Positions 1-9,247 of a stretch of 64,000 nucleotides of DNA are shown piece after piece. Position 1 is the first letter of the stretch, and each line of letters starts with the position of its first letter. The DNA comes from Caldovatus sediminis (GTDB lineage Bacteria > Pseudomonadota > Alphaproteobacteria > Acetobacterales > Acetobacteraceae). The stretch is taken from assembly GCF_014644455.1 (NCBI RefSeq), contig NZ_BMKS01000002.1, forward strand, positions 186,001 to 250,000, in the 5' to 3' direction. Below the pieces are notes generated by a model. The model was given only the letters and a program-made list of their open reading frames with translations, had not been told where the DNA came from and ran no database searches. The translations under genes were made by a program, and so were the position numbers.

Positions 1-247
1 GGGTGGGCGCGGTGCCGGCCTCGACCTCCTCCTCCGCGACCACGGGGATGTCCGGCGTGGCGGCGCGCAGGCCCTCGACGATCAGGGCCTCGGCGATGCG
101 GTCGGCCTCGGTGACGGGGCTGCGGTCGGCCTTGCGCGCGACGGCGAAGCCGGCGGCGCGCACGGCCATGATCGCGGCCGCCGCGCGCCGGGCGAGATCG
201 GCGGCGAGTTCGAGCAGGGCGGCGTCGGCGTCGGCGGGCGCGGTCAT
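1..247 (-). CDS. cysQ: 3'(2'),5'-bisphosphate nucleotidase CysQ, N-terminal part
   Basis: The gene runs off the left edge, so only the first 82 codons are visible. The product reads as CysQ, an inositol-monophosphatase-fold, Mg2+-dependent cytoplasmic enzyme that hydrolyses PAP left over from sulfate activation. Visible support is the helical N-terminus, the loop KADRSPVTEADR (residues 39-50), which is typical of CysQ, and VVAEEE (69-74), where the first metal-binding glutamates lie. The ATG is at 245-247 and the gene is divergent from pepA. A general inositol monophosphatase is possible, but the SPVTEAD loop favours CysQ. The catalytic DPLDGT motif would lie outside the window. Confidence 0.82.
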   Translation of the reverse strand, partial: MTAPADADAALLELAADLARRAAAAIMAVRAAGFAVARKADRSPVTEADRIAEALIVEGLRAATPDIPVVAEEEVEAGTAPT

Positions 248-420
248 GGCGCGACGCTCTTGGCCGGGACTGCGCCGCGCGGCAAGGCCGGGCGCCGGGG
301 TGGCGCGCGCGATCGCGCGATCGCGCGGCTGGCGCGGGGCCGGCGGGCCGCCGCTAGCCGCCCGCGCGCGGCCTGATACAGTGCGGCGCGTCCCCATCCG
401 GTCCGCCGCACGGAGCCCGC

Positions 421-1950
421 ATGCTCGAGATCGCCTTCGTCAAGCCCGACGCCCTGCCGCGCGCGGGGGCGCTCGTCCTTCTCGCGGCGGAGGTGGAGAG
501 CGCCGCCGCGGCGGCCCCGCCGCAGGGACTGGGCCAGCGCGCCGACGAGGCGACCGGCGGCGCCATCGGGCGCGCGCTGCAGGCCGCCGGGTTCAAGGGC
601 CGCAAGGGCCAGTCGGCCACGGTCTGGGCGCCCGGCGCCGGGCTCACCAAGGTCGTCGCCGTCGGCCTCGGCAAGGCGGCGGAGCTGTCGCCGGAGGCGG
701 CGGAGGCCGCCGGCGCGACGCTGCTGCCGGCCGTCTCCTCCGACGCCGAGGCGACGGTCTCGGCCGAGCACCTGCCGCCCGCGCTCGCCGTCGCGCTGGC
801 GATGGGCGCGGTGCTGCGCGCCTACCGCTTCGACCGCTACCGGACGAAGGAGAAGGAGGAGGACAAGCCGAAGCTCCAGCGCCTGACGGTCGTGACCGGC
901 GAGCCCGACGCCGCCCGCTCGGCCTGGGCGGCGCAGGAGGCGGTGGCGAAGGGCGTCTACCTGGCCCGCGACCTGGTCACCGAGCCGCCGAACGTGCTCA
1001 ACCCCGCCGAGATGGCGGAGCGCTGCCGGCAGCTCGAGGCGCTCGGCGTCGAGGTCGAGATCCTCGGGCCGAAGGAGATGCGGAAGCTCGGCTTCGGCGC
1101 GCTGCTTGGCGTCGCCCAGGGCTCGGAGAACGAGCCGCGCACGGTGGTGATGCGCTGGATGGGCCGGTCCGGCGGGGGTGGCGGCAAGGGCAGGAGGAAC
1201 AGCGAGGCCGCCGCAGCCACGCGGCCGCTCGCCTTCCTCGGCAAGGGCGTCACCTTCGACACCGGCGGCATCTCCATCAAGCCCGCGCAGGGCATGGAGG
1301 AGATGAAGTGGGACATGGCCGGCGCGGCCACCGTCGTCGGCCTGATGGCCGCGCTCGCCGGGCGCAAGGCGAAGGCGGACGCGGTCGGCCTGGTCGGCCT
1401 GGTCGAGAACATGCCCTCCGGCAAGGCCCAGCGCCCGGGCGACGTGGTGAAGAGCTACTCCGGCCAGACCATCGAGGTGATCAACACCGACGCCGAGGGC
1501 CGGCTCGTGCTCGCCGACCTGCTCTGGTACTGCCAGGAGAAGTACGACCCGCGCTTCATGGTGGACCTCGCGACGCTGACCGGCGCGATCATCATCTCGC
1601 TCGGCCACGAGCACGCGGGGCTGTTCAGCAACGACGACGAGCTGGCGCAGCGCCTCCTCGCCGCCGGCCTGGCGGTGGGCGAGAAGTGCTGGCGCATGCC
1701 GCTCGGCGAGGCGTACGACAAGCAGCTCAAGTCCGACATCGCCGACATGAAGAACGTGGGCGGGCGGCCCGGCGGCTCGATCACCGCGGCGCAGTTCCTG
1801 CAGCGCTTCACCAACGGCAAGCCCTGGGCGCATCTCGACATCGCCGGCACCGCCTGGGCGAGCAAGGACCAGGGCAGCACGCCGAAGGGCGCGACCGCGT
1901 TCGGCGTGCGGCTGCTCGACCGGCTGGTGGCCGAGCACTACGAGGGATGA
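421..1950 (+). CDS. pepA: Leucyl aminopeptidase PepA (M17)
   Basis: This is a cytosolic M17 leucyl aminopeptidase (509 aa, the usual length), which removes N-terminal residues from peptides with a two-metal centre. The C-terminal catalytic domain starts near residue 200. It holds K275 and D280 in [15 protein letters not shown] and the family signature NTDAEGRL at 355-362, whose D357, E359 and R361 are metal ligands and the bicarbonate-site arginine. A low-complexity Gly/Lys/Arg insertion sits near residues 246-265, just before the catalytic domain. ATG 421 follows a -10-like GATACAGT near 375. A second M17 enzyme follows 71 bp downstream, then holC. In E. coli pepA is also next to holC, so this order is probably ancestral with a duplication added. 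Confidence 0.95.
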   Translation: MLEIAFVKPDALPRAGALVLLAAEVESAAAAAPPQGLGQRADEATGGAIGRALQAAGFKGRKGQSATVWAPGAGLTKVVAVGLGKAAELSPEAAEAAGATLLPAVSSDAEATVSAEHLPPALAVALAMGAVLRAYRFDRYRTKEKEEDKPKLQRLTVVTGEPDAARSAWAAQEAVAKGVYLARDLVTEPPNVLNPAEMAERCRQLEALGVEVEILGPKEMRKLGFGALLGVAQGSENEPRTVVMRWMGRSGGGGGKGRRNSEAAAATRPLAFLGKGVTFDTGGISIKPAQGMEEMKWDMAGAATVVGLMAALAGRKAKADAVGLVGLVENMPSGKAQRPGDVVKSYSGQTIEVINTDAEGRLVLADLLWYCQEKYDPRFMVDLATLTGAIIISLGHEHAGLFSNDDELAQRLLAAGLAVGEKCWRMPLGEAYDKQLKSDIADMKNVGGRPGGSITAAQFLQRFTNGKPWAHLDIAGTAWASKDQGSTPKGATAFGVRLLDRLVAEHYEG

Positions 1951-2021
1951 GGCGCGGCGCGGCGGCCGCGCGTGCCGGATGACGGCGCGGCGCGGCGGCG
2001 AGGGGCGCCACGGCGCGCGGC

Positions 2022-3467
2022 ATGCTGAAGGTCCGCCTGCATCGCGAGGCGCGGGATCCCGGGGCGGTTCGCGCGCTGCCGCTCGCCGAGGGCGCCGCGC
2101 CGCCCGCGCCCCTGCGCGCCGCCGCCGCCGCGGCGCGCTTCACGGGGAAGGCCGGGCAGGTCGTCGAGAGCCTCGTCCCCGCGCCGCGCACCCTGCTGGT
2201 CGGCGCCGGCCCGGGCGCCGCCCCGCTCGACTGGGAGCGCGCGGGCGGCGAGGCGGCCGCGCATGCGGGCGAGGGGACGCGCGTCCTCGCGCTCGACGCC
2301 CGGGGCCTGCCGCCCGGGGCGGCGGCCGCCCTCGCCGCCGGCGCCTGCCTGCGCGCTTGGCGCTTCGAGCGCCACCGCACCAGGGACGTGAAGCCGGGCC
2401 TCGAGCGGCTGGAGCTGATCGTGGACCGGCCGCGCGACGTCGCACCGTTCTGGCAGCGCGCCGCCGCAGCGGTGCGCGGCTGCCTGCTCGCGCGCGACCT
2501 GGTGGCGGAGCCGGCGAACCGCCTCTCCCCCGCCGCTTTCGCGGAGCGGATGGAGGGCCTCGCCGCGCACGGCCTCGCGGTCGAGGTGCTCGGCCCGAAG
2601 CGCCTGGCGCGGCTCGGCTTCGGCGCGCTGCTCGCGGTGGGCGGCGGCTCGGCGAACCCGCCGCACCTCGTGGTGCTGCGCTGGAAGGGGACGACCGGGG
2701 CGGCGCCGGTCGTCTTCGTCGGCAAGGGGATCACCTTCGACACCGGCGGCGTCTCGATCAAGCCCGCCGCGGGGATGGAGGAGATGCGCGCCGACATGGC
2801 CGGCGCGGCGGCCTGCGCCGGCGCGATGCTGGCGCTGGCGCTGCGCGGCTCGCCGGCGCCGGCGGCGGCGGTGCTGGCGCTGGCGGAGAACGCGGTGGGC
2901 GCGGCGAGCTACCGGCCGGGCGACGTGCTGCGCACCCTCTCCGGCCGCACGGTGGAGGTGCTGGACACCGACGCCGAGGGGCGGCTCGTGCTCGCGGATG
3001 CGCTGCACTACGCGGCGACGCGGCTGAGGCCGCGGGCGATCGTGGACGTGGCGACGCTGACCGGCGCGATCGTCACCGCGCTCGGCCACCACCGCGCCGG
3101 GCTGTTCGCCACCGACGCCGCGCTGGCCGCGCAGCTCGCCGCCGCCGGCGAGGCGGTGGGGGAGCCGGTCTGGCCGATGCCGATCGGCGAGCGCCACCGC
3201 GAGGACCTGCGGAGCGACATCGCCGACCTGCGGCAATGCGCGCCGCACGGCAGCGGCGTCTGGGGCGGGCGCTTCCTGCCCGATGCGTGCCACGCCGCCG
3301 CCTTCCTGCGCGAGTTCGCGGAGGGCGTGCCCTGGGCGCATCTCGACATCGCCGGGGTCGAGCTGCGGCGCGAGGCCGATGCGCTCGGCATCAAGGGCGC
3401 GAGCGGCTTCGGCGCGCGGCTGCTGGACGCGCTGGTGGCGATGCGCTTCGAGGAGGCGGAAGGCTGA
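2022..3467 (+). CDS. Second M17 leucyl aminopeptidase family protein
   Basis: This tandem paralogue of the upstream PepA has 481 aa. The catalytic domain is intact: GKGITFDTGGVSIKP supplies the lysine and aspartate ligands. The signature at 315-322 reads DTDAEGRL instead of NTDAEGRL, so the first Asn is Asp while the metal-binding D317, E319 and R321 remain. The N-terminal domain is shorter and very different from PepA, as expected for a paralogue with another peptide specificity or oligomer regulation. It lies 71 bp after pepA and 202 bp before holC on the same strand, probably co-transcribed. The start is ATG 2022. Family membership is secure; the substrate is unknown. Confidence 0.9.
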   Translation: MLKVRLHREARDPGAVRALPLAEGAAPPAPLRAAAAAARFTGKAGQVVESLVPAPRTLLVGAGPGAAPLDWERAGGEAAAHAGEGTRVLALDARGLPPGAAAALAAGACLRAWRFERHRTRDVKPGLERLELIVDRPRDVAPFWQRAAAAVRGCLLARDLVAEPANRLSPAAFAERMEGLAAHGLAVEVLGPKRLARLGFGALLAVGGGSANPPHLVVLRWKGTTGAAPVVFVGKGITFDTGGVSIKPAAGMEEMRADMAGAAACAGAMLALALRGSPAPAAAVLALAENAVGAASYRPGDVLRTLSGRTVEVLDTDAEGRLVLADALHYAATRLRPRAIVDVATLTGAIVTALGHHRAGLFATDAALAAQLAAAGEAVGEPVWPMPIGERHREDLRSDIADLRQCAPHGSGVWGGRFLPDACHAAAFLREFAEGVPWAHLDIAGVELRREADALGIKGASGFGARLLDALVAMRFEEAEG

Positions 3468-3669
3468 CGCCAGGGCCGGCCCGCTGGTATCCTCGCCCGG
3501 CCTCCACGACGCACGGGTCCCCGATGCGCGCCAGCCTAGCCCCTGCCATCGCCGCCGGCGGCCGCGCGCCGGCCGCTGCCGTCCAGGCGGGCGCCGCCTG
3601 CGCCCGGTCCGGGCGCGGTGCGCCCGGACGCGCGATGCGGCTCGTCGCCGTCCCGCGCCGCACGCGGCG

Positions 3670-4119
3670 ATGACCGAGATCGGCTTCTACCACCTGACCC
3701 GCACCACCCTCGAGCAGGCGCTGCCGAGGCTGCTTGGCCGCGTGCTCGCCGCGGGCGGGCGCGCGGTGGTGCTGTGCGGGGAGGAGGAGCGGCTGCGCGC
3801 GCTCGACGCCGCGCTCTGGCTCAGCGCCGATCCCGACTGGCTGCCGCACGGGACGCGGGCGACGGGGCATGCCGAGCTCCAGCCGATCTGGCTGACCACG
3901 GAGGACGAGCCGGCGCCGAACGGCGCGCGCTTCCTGTTCCTGGTGGACGGCGCGGAGAGCGCGCGGCTCGGCGAGTACGACCGCGTGCTGGACCTGTTCG
4001 ACGGCACGGACGGGGCGGCGGTGGCCGCCGCGCGGCGGCGCTGGGCGGCGGCGAAGGCCGCCGGGCACGCGCTGACCTACTGGCAGCAGGGGCCCGGGGG
4101 CTGGACGAAGAAGGCCTGA
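3670..4119 (+). CDS. holC: DNA polymerase III chi subunit HolC
   Basis: The 149-aa product matches the chi subunit of DNA polymerase III, which bridges the clamp-loader psi subunit or the tau complex to single-strand binding protein at the replication fork. The N-terminus TEIGFYHL, the LPRLLGRVLAAGGRAVVL segment with WLPHGT further on, and the C-terminal YWQQGPGGWTKKA are typical of alphaproteobacterial HolC. ATG 3670 is used because the frame upstream is low-complexity and unlike HolC. It lies downstream of two M17 peptidases, the pepA-holC association also known in enterobacteria. No HolD is visible, which is normal for alphaproteobacteria. Confidence 0.9.
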   Translation: MTEIGFYHLTRTTLEQALPRLLGRVLAAGGRAVVLCGEEERLRALDAALWLSADPDWLPHGTRATGHAELQPIWLTTEDEPAPNGARFLFLVDGAESARLGEYDRVLDLFDGTDGAAVAAARRRWAAAKAAGHALTYWQQGPGGWTKKA

Positions 4120-4612
4120 GAAGGCCTGCGCGCGGCCGAGTCCGGACGCGCGGCTTCCGCGGATTTCGAGCCGCGCCGGTTTCACGGACGGCTCGGGGCT
4201 CGCGACGGAGGTGGCCGGGATGCCGGACTCCCGGCTTCCCCATCGGCCGGAATTCGGGCGGCCGATGGCGGATCCGGTCCGGTCGGGCGGAATGCCCGGC
4301 GGTGTTTGCCGGGCGTTCGCGCCGACGGCGCCTGCCCGCCTCCCGCCCCGTCAGCCGGCGCAACGCCGCCGGAAGCGTGGTCCGGATCGGCAGGCCCGGC
4401 GCTGCCATCGCGTCCGCCCCGTCCGGTTCGGACGCAATCCGAACCAGAGCCCGCCCCGTCGCCACGACGCTCGCCAAGGCGGCGCCGGCTCCGGCCGGTG
4501 AGAGGCGCCCCGGCTCGGGTCGCCGCCGTGGCGCGCCGGGCCTCGCCCGGGCGCGGGCGGTGCCTGTCCTCTCTGGCCTTCACGCCGCGCCCCGCCTATT
4601 CCAGCGGGCGAG
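4120..4612. other. Non-coding 493-bp spacer rich in perfect stem-loops
   Basis: No convincing gene lies between holC and the CDF transporter. The stretch carries several perfect inverted repeats: 4240-4249 with 4259-4268 (10 bp, 9-nt loop), 4294-4300 with 4308-4314 (7 bp, 7-nt loop), 4421-4426 with 4430-4435 (6 bp, 3-nt loop) and 4426-4433 with 4439-4446 (8 bp, 5-nt loop). The last two overlap, so they exclude each other. There is no T-run after any stem, so these are not ordinary intrinsic terminators. A structured RNA or remnant repeats are possible. Confidence 0.6.
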
Positions 4613-5509
4613 ATGACCAGCCCCGCCGAGCGGACCGCCGTTGCCAGCGTGGCCGTCGCGCTGGCGGTGCTGGCGCTGAAGGCCGCGGCCTGGTGGCTGA
4701 CGGGCAGCGTCGCGCTCTTCGCCGACGCGCTGGAGAGCGTGGTGAACGTCGCCGCCGCGCTCGCGGCCCTTGCGGCCGTGCGCTACTCGCACCGCCCGGC
4801 CGACGCCAACCACCCCTACGGCCATGCCAAGGCGGAGTACTTCTCCGCCGTGCTGGAGGGCGCGCTGATCGTCGCGGCGGCGCTCGTCATCCTCCAGGAG
4901 GCGTGGGGCGCCTGGCAGCAGGCCCGCGCGCCGGTGTACTCGCCGGTCGCCCTGGCCGTCGCCGGCCTCGCCATGGCGGCCAACGCCGCCTGGGCGACCG
5001 TGCTGACGCGCCGCGGCCGGGCGCTCCGCTCCCCGGCCCTGCTCGCCGACGCCCGGCATCTCTGGGCCGATGTCGTCACCTCGGGCGGCGTGCTGGTCGG
5101 GGTCGGCCTCGTCTTCCTCACCGGGATCCTCTGGCTCGACCCGCTCCTCGCGGCGCTGACCGCGGGGAACATCCTCGTTTCCGGCTGGCGGCTGGTGCGC
5201 GAATCGGTCGGCGGGCTGATGGACGAGTCGGTGCCGGAGGCGCTGCTGACGCGCATCCGCGCCGTCGTCTCCGCCAACGCGGAAGGCGCGCTGGAGGCCC
5301 ATGACCTGCGCACCCGCCACGCCGGCCGGCTCACCTTCATCGAGTTCCACCTGGTGGTCCCCGGCGAGATGAGGGTGGTGGACGCGCACGCCATCTGCGA
5401 CCGCATCGAGGCGGCGCTGCGGCAGGAGCTGGAGCTGGAGAACGCCGTCATCACCATCCATGTCGAGCCGGAAGGCAAGGCCAAGGCGCAGGGGGTGCCG
5501 GTGCTGTGA
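4613..5509 (+). CDS. Cation diffusion facilitator (CDF) family transporter
   Basis: This 298-aa inner-membrane CDF exporter has six predicted helices and a C-terminal cytoplasmic ferredoxin-like domain (about 205-290, with LEAHDLRTRHAGRLTFIEFHL), and presumably exports divalent metal in exchange for protons. Helix 2 reads FADALESVVN, so the positions equivalent to the Asp pair of E. coli FieF (D45/D49) are E41 and N45. The helix 5 site keeps the usual HxxxD in RHLWADVV. The motif HPYGHAKAEY after helix 2 is classic for the family. ATG 4613 follows the hairpin-rich spacer. The next gene starts inside this stop codon (GTGA overlap), so the two are translationally coupled. The metal cannot be assigned. 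Confidence 0.88.
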   Translation: MTSPAERTAVASVAVALAVLALKAAAWWLTGSVALFADALESVVNVAAALAALAAVRYSHRPADANHPYGHAKAEYFSAVLEGALIVAAALVILQEAWGAWQQARAPVYSPVALAVAGLAMAANAAWATVLTRRGRALRSPALLADARHLWADVVTSGGVLVGVGLVFLTGILWLDPLLAALTAGNILVSGWRLVRESVGGLMDESVPEALLTRIRAVVSANAEGALEAHDLRTRHAGRLTFIEFHLVVPGEMRVVDAHAICDRIEAALRQELELENAVITIHVEPEGKAKAQGVPVL

Positions 5510-6558
5510 CGGGGGTGGCCCGGGTGGCCGCGGCGGGGGAGGGGCGCCGGCCCCTCGTGGGCGCTCCGGCGCCGGCGTCGCCTGGCGGGCGCGGTCCTCC
5601 CGCCGGGGGCCGTGCCTGGCCGGCCGCGCTGTCCGTTCTGCTGCATGCGGGCGCGCTGGCAGGGGTCCTGTTCCTGCTCGACCGCGCCGGCCCGCGGGCG
5701 CCCGAGCAGGAACGCGGCGTCGCGCTGATCTGGGCGGAGGTGGCGGACGAGGCGGTCGGCTACGGCGCGCGCGGCGGCGCCGCGTCCGAGGCGGCGGATG
5801 CGCCGCCGGAGCCGGCCGCCCCGGCGGCACCGCCGGCAGTGGCGGCACCGGGCGGGCCGGCGGGCCCGCCGCCTGCCCCCGCGCCGCCGCCCGAACCGGT
5901 GCCGCCGCCGCCTGCACCGGCACAGATGGCGGCCGCACCGCAGCCGCCGCCCCCGCCCGCGGCGCCGCCCGTCCCGGCCGCGCCGCCCTCTTCTCCGCCG
6001 GATGCGCCCGCCGTACCGGTCGGTGCCCCGCCGGCACCGCCCGCGCCGCAGCCGCCGGCGCCAGCCCCGGTCGGGCCCGTGCCGCCCACCGCCGCGGCTC
6101 CCGTCCCTCCGCCGCCGGCGGCCGCGCGCCCGGCGCGACCGCCGCCGCGTCCGGCGTCGGAGCCGCGCTCCGCGCAGACGGTCGCAGGCGATGCGCCGAG
6201 GGCGACCGCGCCCTCGGCCAACCCTTTCGCCGGGCTGGACCCCGACGTGCTCGTGCTCGGGCCCGGCCGGGCCGAGGGCGCGGTCACCCGCAGCGCCACG
6301 CCGCTCGCCCAGCCCCGCTTCGTCTATCCGCCGGAGAGCGAGCGGCGCGGCGAGCAGGGCACGGTCGTCCTGCTGCTCCACGTGGACGCGCAGGGCCAGG
6401 TGGCCGAGGTGACGCTGCTGAGCAGCTCCGGCTACCCCGCGCTCGACCGCGCCGCCATCGCGGCGGCGCGCCAGTGGCGCTTCCGCCCCGCCCTGCGCGA
6501 CGGGCGGCCGGTCGGCAGCACCGTGCGCGCGCCCGTCACCTTCCGTCTGCAGGGCTGA
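5506..6558 (+). CDS. TonB-family energy transducer protein
   Basis: The 350-aa protein has a short cytoplasmic N-terminus, one signal-anchor helix (about residues 43-62, AWPAALSVLLHAGALAGVLFL), a long Pro/Ala-rich periplasmic spacer (about 100-230) and a C-terminal TonB domain (about 265-350) with the YPP near its start and WRFRPALRDGRPV. It should pass proton-motive energy to outer-membrane receptors. The GTG start at 5506 overlaps the CDF stop. No exbB or exbD is next to it. It is followed after 19 bp by a cobalamin adenosyltransferase and then a convergent BtuB-like receptor, so a dedicated role in vitamin B12 uptake is a reasonable inference. Confidence 0.88.
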   Translation: MTGVARVAAAGEGRRPLVGAPAPASPGGRGPPAGGRAWPAALSVLLHAGALAGVLFLLDRAGPRAPEQERGVALIWAEVADEAVGYGARGGAASEAADAPPEPAAPAAPPAVAAPGGPAGPPPAPAPPPEPVPPPPAPAQMAAAPQPPPPPAAPPVPAAPPSSPPDAPAVPVGAPPAPPAPQPPAPAPVGPVPPTAAAPVPPPPAAARPARPPPRPASEPRSAQTVAGDAPRATAPSANPFAGLDPDVLVLGPGRAEGAVTRSATPLAQPRFVYPPESERRGEQGTVVLLLHVDAQGQVAEVTLLSSSGYPALDRAAIAAARQWRFRPALRDGRPVGSTVRAPVTFRLQG

Positions 6559-6577
6559 ACCGCGAAGGAGGTCCCGC

Positions 6578-7174
6578 ATGGTGCGGCTCGACCGGATCAC
6601 CACCCGCGGCGGCGATGCCGGCGAGACCTCGCTCGGCGAGGGCAGCCGCGTGCGCAAGGACACGGCGCGCATCGAGGCGATCGGCGCGGTGGACGAGGCG
6701 AACGCGGCGCTCGGCCTGCTGCGCGCGCAGATCGCCGCCGCCGGCGCGGATGCGGAGGCGGACGCGATGCTCGCGCGCATCCAGAACGACCTGTTCGACC
6801 TCGGCGCCGATCTCTGCGTGCCGGGCGCGGAGGCGACGGATGCGCGGACCGGCCGCACCCGCCTGCGCGTGAGCGACGCCCAGTCCGCACGGCTGGAGGC
6901 GGAGATCGCGGCGATGAACGCCGCGCTGCCGCCCCTCGCGAGCTTCGTCCTGCCCGGCGGCAGCCTGGCCGCGGCGCAGGCGCATGTGGCGCGCGCCGTG
7001 GTGCGGCGGGCGGAGCGCCGGGCGGTGCGCCTCGCCGCGGAGGAGACGGTGAACCCGGCCGTGATCCGCTACCTGAACCGGCTCTCCGACCACCTGTTCG
7101 TGCTGGCGCGGCGGCTGAACCGGAACGGCGCGGGCGAGGCGCTGTGGGTGCCGGGCGGGGCGCGCCAGGGCTGA
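6578..7174 (+). CDS. Cob(I)alamin adenosyltransferase, PduO type
   Basis: The 198-aa product is a PduO/MMAB-type ATP:cob(I)alamin adenosyltransferase, which makes adenosylcobalamin in the cytoplasm. The ATP-binding N-terminus TTRGGDAGETSLG (residues 8-20), the segment IGAVDEANAALGLLRA, the RRAERRAV arginine patch and the C-terminal YLNRLSDHLFVLARRLN are all family hallmarks. ATG 6578 is preceded by a good Shine-Dalgarno (AAGGAGG). It follows the TonB-type gene by 19 bp and is convergent with the btuB-like gene, so uptake, energisation and activation of B12 are grouped in one 4-kb island. Confidence 0.94.
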   Translation: MVRLDRITTRGGDAGETSLGEGSRVRKDTARIEAIGAVDEANAALGLLRAQIAAAGADAEADAMLARIQNDLFDLGADLCVPGAEATDARTGRTRLRVSDAQSARLEAEIAAMNAALPPLASFVLPGGSLAAAQAHVARAVVRRAERRAVRLAAEETVNPAVIRYLNRLSDHLFVLARRLNRNGAGEALWVPGGARQG

Positions 7175-7196
7175 CGCCCGCCCGGCCTCCCGCGCG

Positions 7197-9146
7197 TCAC
7201 AGCCCGAGCCGCACCCCGAGGAGCAGGCTCCGCCCCGGCACGACGAAGCCGTTGGCCGGCTCGAAGCGGCTGTTGCCGAGGTTCCGCCCCTCGACGAACA
7301 GCGTCGCCGCGTCGCTCCAGCGCCAGCTCGCCGTCAGGTTCGCCACCACGCCCGCCGGGTTGCTGCGCGCGGTCGGGAACGGCGTGCCGTCGTCGGCGTA
7401 GCTCGCGAAGGGCGCCTCGCGCGAGCGGCCGGTGAGGAGGATCTCCGGCGCGATGACGAGGCGCGGCAGCGGCGCGATCCGCGCGGTCACGCCCACCACG
7501 TGCTCGGGCCGGCGCGGCAGGCGCTCGCCGGTCGCCGCGTCGCGCGCGTCGGTGATGGCCCAGGCGAGCGTGGCCGAGAGCCACGGCGCCGGGCTCAGGG
7601 TCAGGCCGAGCTCCGCGCCGCGGATGCGCGCGCGGTCCACGTTCTCCAGCGTGCGGAAGGCGGCGTCGAAATTGATCAGGTCGCGGACCCGGCTCTCGAA
7701 GTAGAGCGCCGAGACGGTGGCGAAGCCGTCGAGCAGGTCGGTCTCCGCGCCCGCCTCCCAGGCGAGGGAGCGCTCCGGCCGCAGGTCGGGATTGCCGCGG
7801 AAGAAGGTGCCGATGACGCCGAAGCGCTGGAACAGCGAGGGCGCCTTGAACGCGGTCCCGGCCGAGGCGCGCAGGCGCGTGGCGATCTCCGGCAGGGCGA
7901 GCACGCCGCCGACCTGCCAGCTCGTCGCGCCGTCGAACCCCTCCGGCGCGTCGTGGCGCAGCCCGGCGGAGAGGTCGAGCCGGTCGAAGAGACGGAATTG
8001 CAGCCCGCCATGCCCGGCCAGGCTGCGCTGCGAGGCGTTGACCGTGGTGCGGAAGAAAGGGCTGCCGGAGGCGCTGTCCACCCGCTCGCGCTCCTCCGCC
8101 ACGCCGAAGGCCAGCAGCGCGTCCGACACCGGCCCGAAGCCGCCGAGGCGGACGGTGTTGGCCCAGTCGAGCACGACCCGCTCGCCGCGGTAGAGGTCGT
8201 AGGTGCTGGCGGGGCTGCCGGCGTCGGGCAGGTTGACGTAGCGCCTGCGGTCGTGGGTGGCGGCGAGGCGCAGCCCGGTGGTCCAGCGCCCGTCGAGGAG
8301 GCGCGTCTCGCCGCGCATCCAGCCGATCCAGCGGCGGTCCGAGCCGCTGTAGTTCGGGTCGTCGCGCGGCACGTCGTCGAGCCCGAAGACGTTCTCCCGC
8401 CAGCGCAGCAGCGCCTCGAAGCGCGTGCCCTCGATGGGCGTCGCGCCGAGCCGCGCCGTGAAGGCCGCCGCGTGCAGCCCGTCGCGCTCGCCGAGCGAGG
8501 AGAGGAAGCGCGGCGCCGTGGCGTTGAAGCCGCGCGTCGAGAGCGCCTGGCCGGCGAGCATCCAGTCGAGCCCGCCGGACTCGCCCGCGGCGCCGACCGT
8601 GCCGCGCAGGGTGCGCTGCGTGCCGCCGGCGATCTCGCCGAACGGGGCGAAGGCGCGCCCGGGCGGGGCGCGGCGGGTGATCAGGTTCACCACCCCGCCG
8701 ATCGCGCCCGAGCCGTAGAGGGCGGAGGCGGGGCCGCGCACCACCTCGATGCGCTCGATGTCGCCGAGGAGGTCGTTGCCGAAATTGAACGCGCCGTTCG
8801 GGTCGGAGGGATCCTCGATCGGCACGCCGTCGAGCAGCACGCGCACATGCCGCGAGGCGGCGCCGCGCAGGAAGGCGCTGGCCTGCTGCCCGAGCCCGCC
8901 GACCTGCACCAGGTGCAGGCCGGGCGCCGCGGCGAGCGCCTCGGCGAGCGACTGGTAGCCGCGCTCATCGATGTCCTGGCGCGTGATCACGGTGACGGCG
9001 GCGGGGATGCGCGCCGCCGCGAGCGGCGCGCGGGTGCCGGTGACGACGGTCTCCGGCAGGGTCGGCGCGGCGGGCGCCTCCTGCGCCCGGGCCGCGGCGG
9101 GCGCGGCGAGGAGGGAGAGGGTGACCAACGGGAACAGGCGGCGCAT
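7197..9146 (-). CDS. btuB: BtuB-like TonB-dependent cobalamin receptor
   Basis: This outer-membrane TonB-dependent receptor has 649 aa. It has a signal peptide (1-21, cleavage after ARA), a TonB-box-like ETVVTGTRA, a plug domain (about 35-145, with FLRGAASRHVRVLLDGVPI and IERIEVVRGPASALYGSGAIGG) and a 22-strand barrel. The open frame extends further upstream, but ATG 9146 is the start because it opens the signal peptide and the upstream DNA is the riboswitch. The cobalamin riboswitch 240 bp upstream on the same strand identifies the ligand as a cobamide. No BtuFCD transporter is in the window. Confidence 0.92.
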   Translation of the reverse strand: MRRLFPLVTLSLLAAPAAARAQEAPAAPTLPETVVTGTRAPLAAARIPAAVTVITRQDIDERGYQSLAEALAAAPGLHLVQVGGLGQQASAFLRGAASRHVRVLLDGVPIEDPSDPNGAFNFGNDLLGDIERIEVVRGPASALYGSGAIGGVVNLITRRAPPGRAFAPFGEIAGGTQRTLRGTVGAAGESGGLDWMLAGQALSTRGFNATAPRFLSSLGERDGLHAAAFTARLGATPIEGTRFEALLRWRENVFGLDDVPRDDPNYSGSDRRWIGWMRGETRLLDGRWTTGLRLAATHDRRRYVNLPDAGSPASTYDLYRGERVVLDWANTVRLGGFGPVSDALLAFGVAEERERVDSASGSPFFRTTVNASQRSLAGHGGLQFRLFDRLDLSAGLRHDAPEGFDGATSWQVGGVLALPEIATRLRASAGTAFKAPSLFQRFGVIGTFFRGNPDLRPERSLAWEAGAETDLLDGFATVSALYFESRVRDLINFDAAFRTLENVDRARIRGAELGLTLSPAPWLSATLAWAITDARDAATGERLPRRPEHVVGVTARIAPLPRLVIAPEILLTGRSREAPFASYADDGTPFPTARSNPAGVVANLTASWRWSDAATLFVEGRNLGNSRFEPANGFVVPGRSLLLGVRLGL

Positions 9147-9247
9147 CGGGCCTCCGGCGGACGAGCATTGCGACACGCGCCCGACCCCCTCGCGGCGGCC
9201 GGGCAGGCTTGCGTCGTCACCGCTGGCGGAACCGCCGGCGCGATCCG

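Noticed and set aside
5810-6170. Repetitive Pro/Ala codons in the TonB-type gene, looking like tandem repeats
   Set aside because: This is the usual Pro-rich periplasmic spacer of TonB proteins, irregular in period, not a DNA repeat array or CRISPR.
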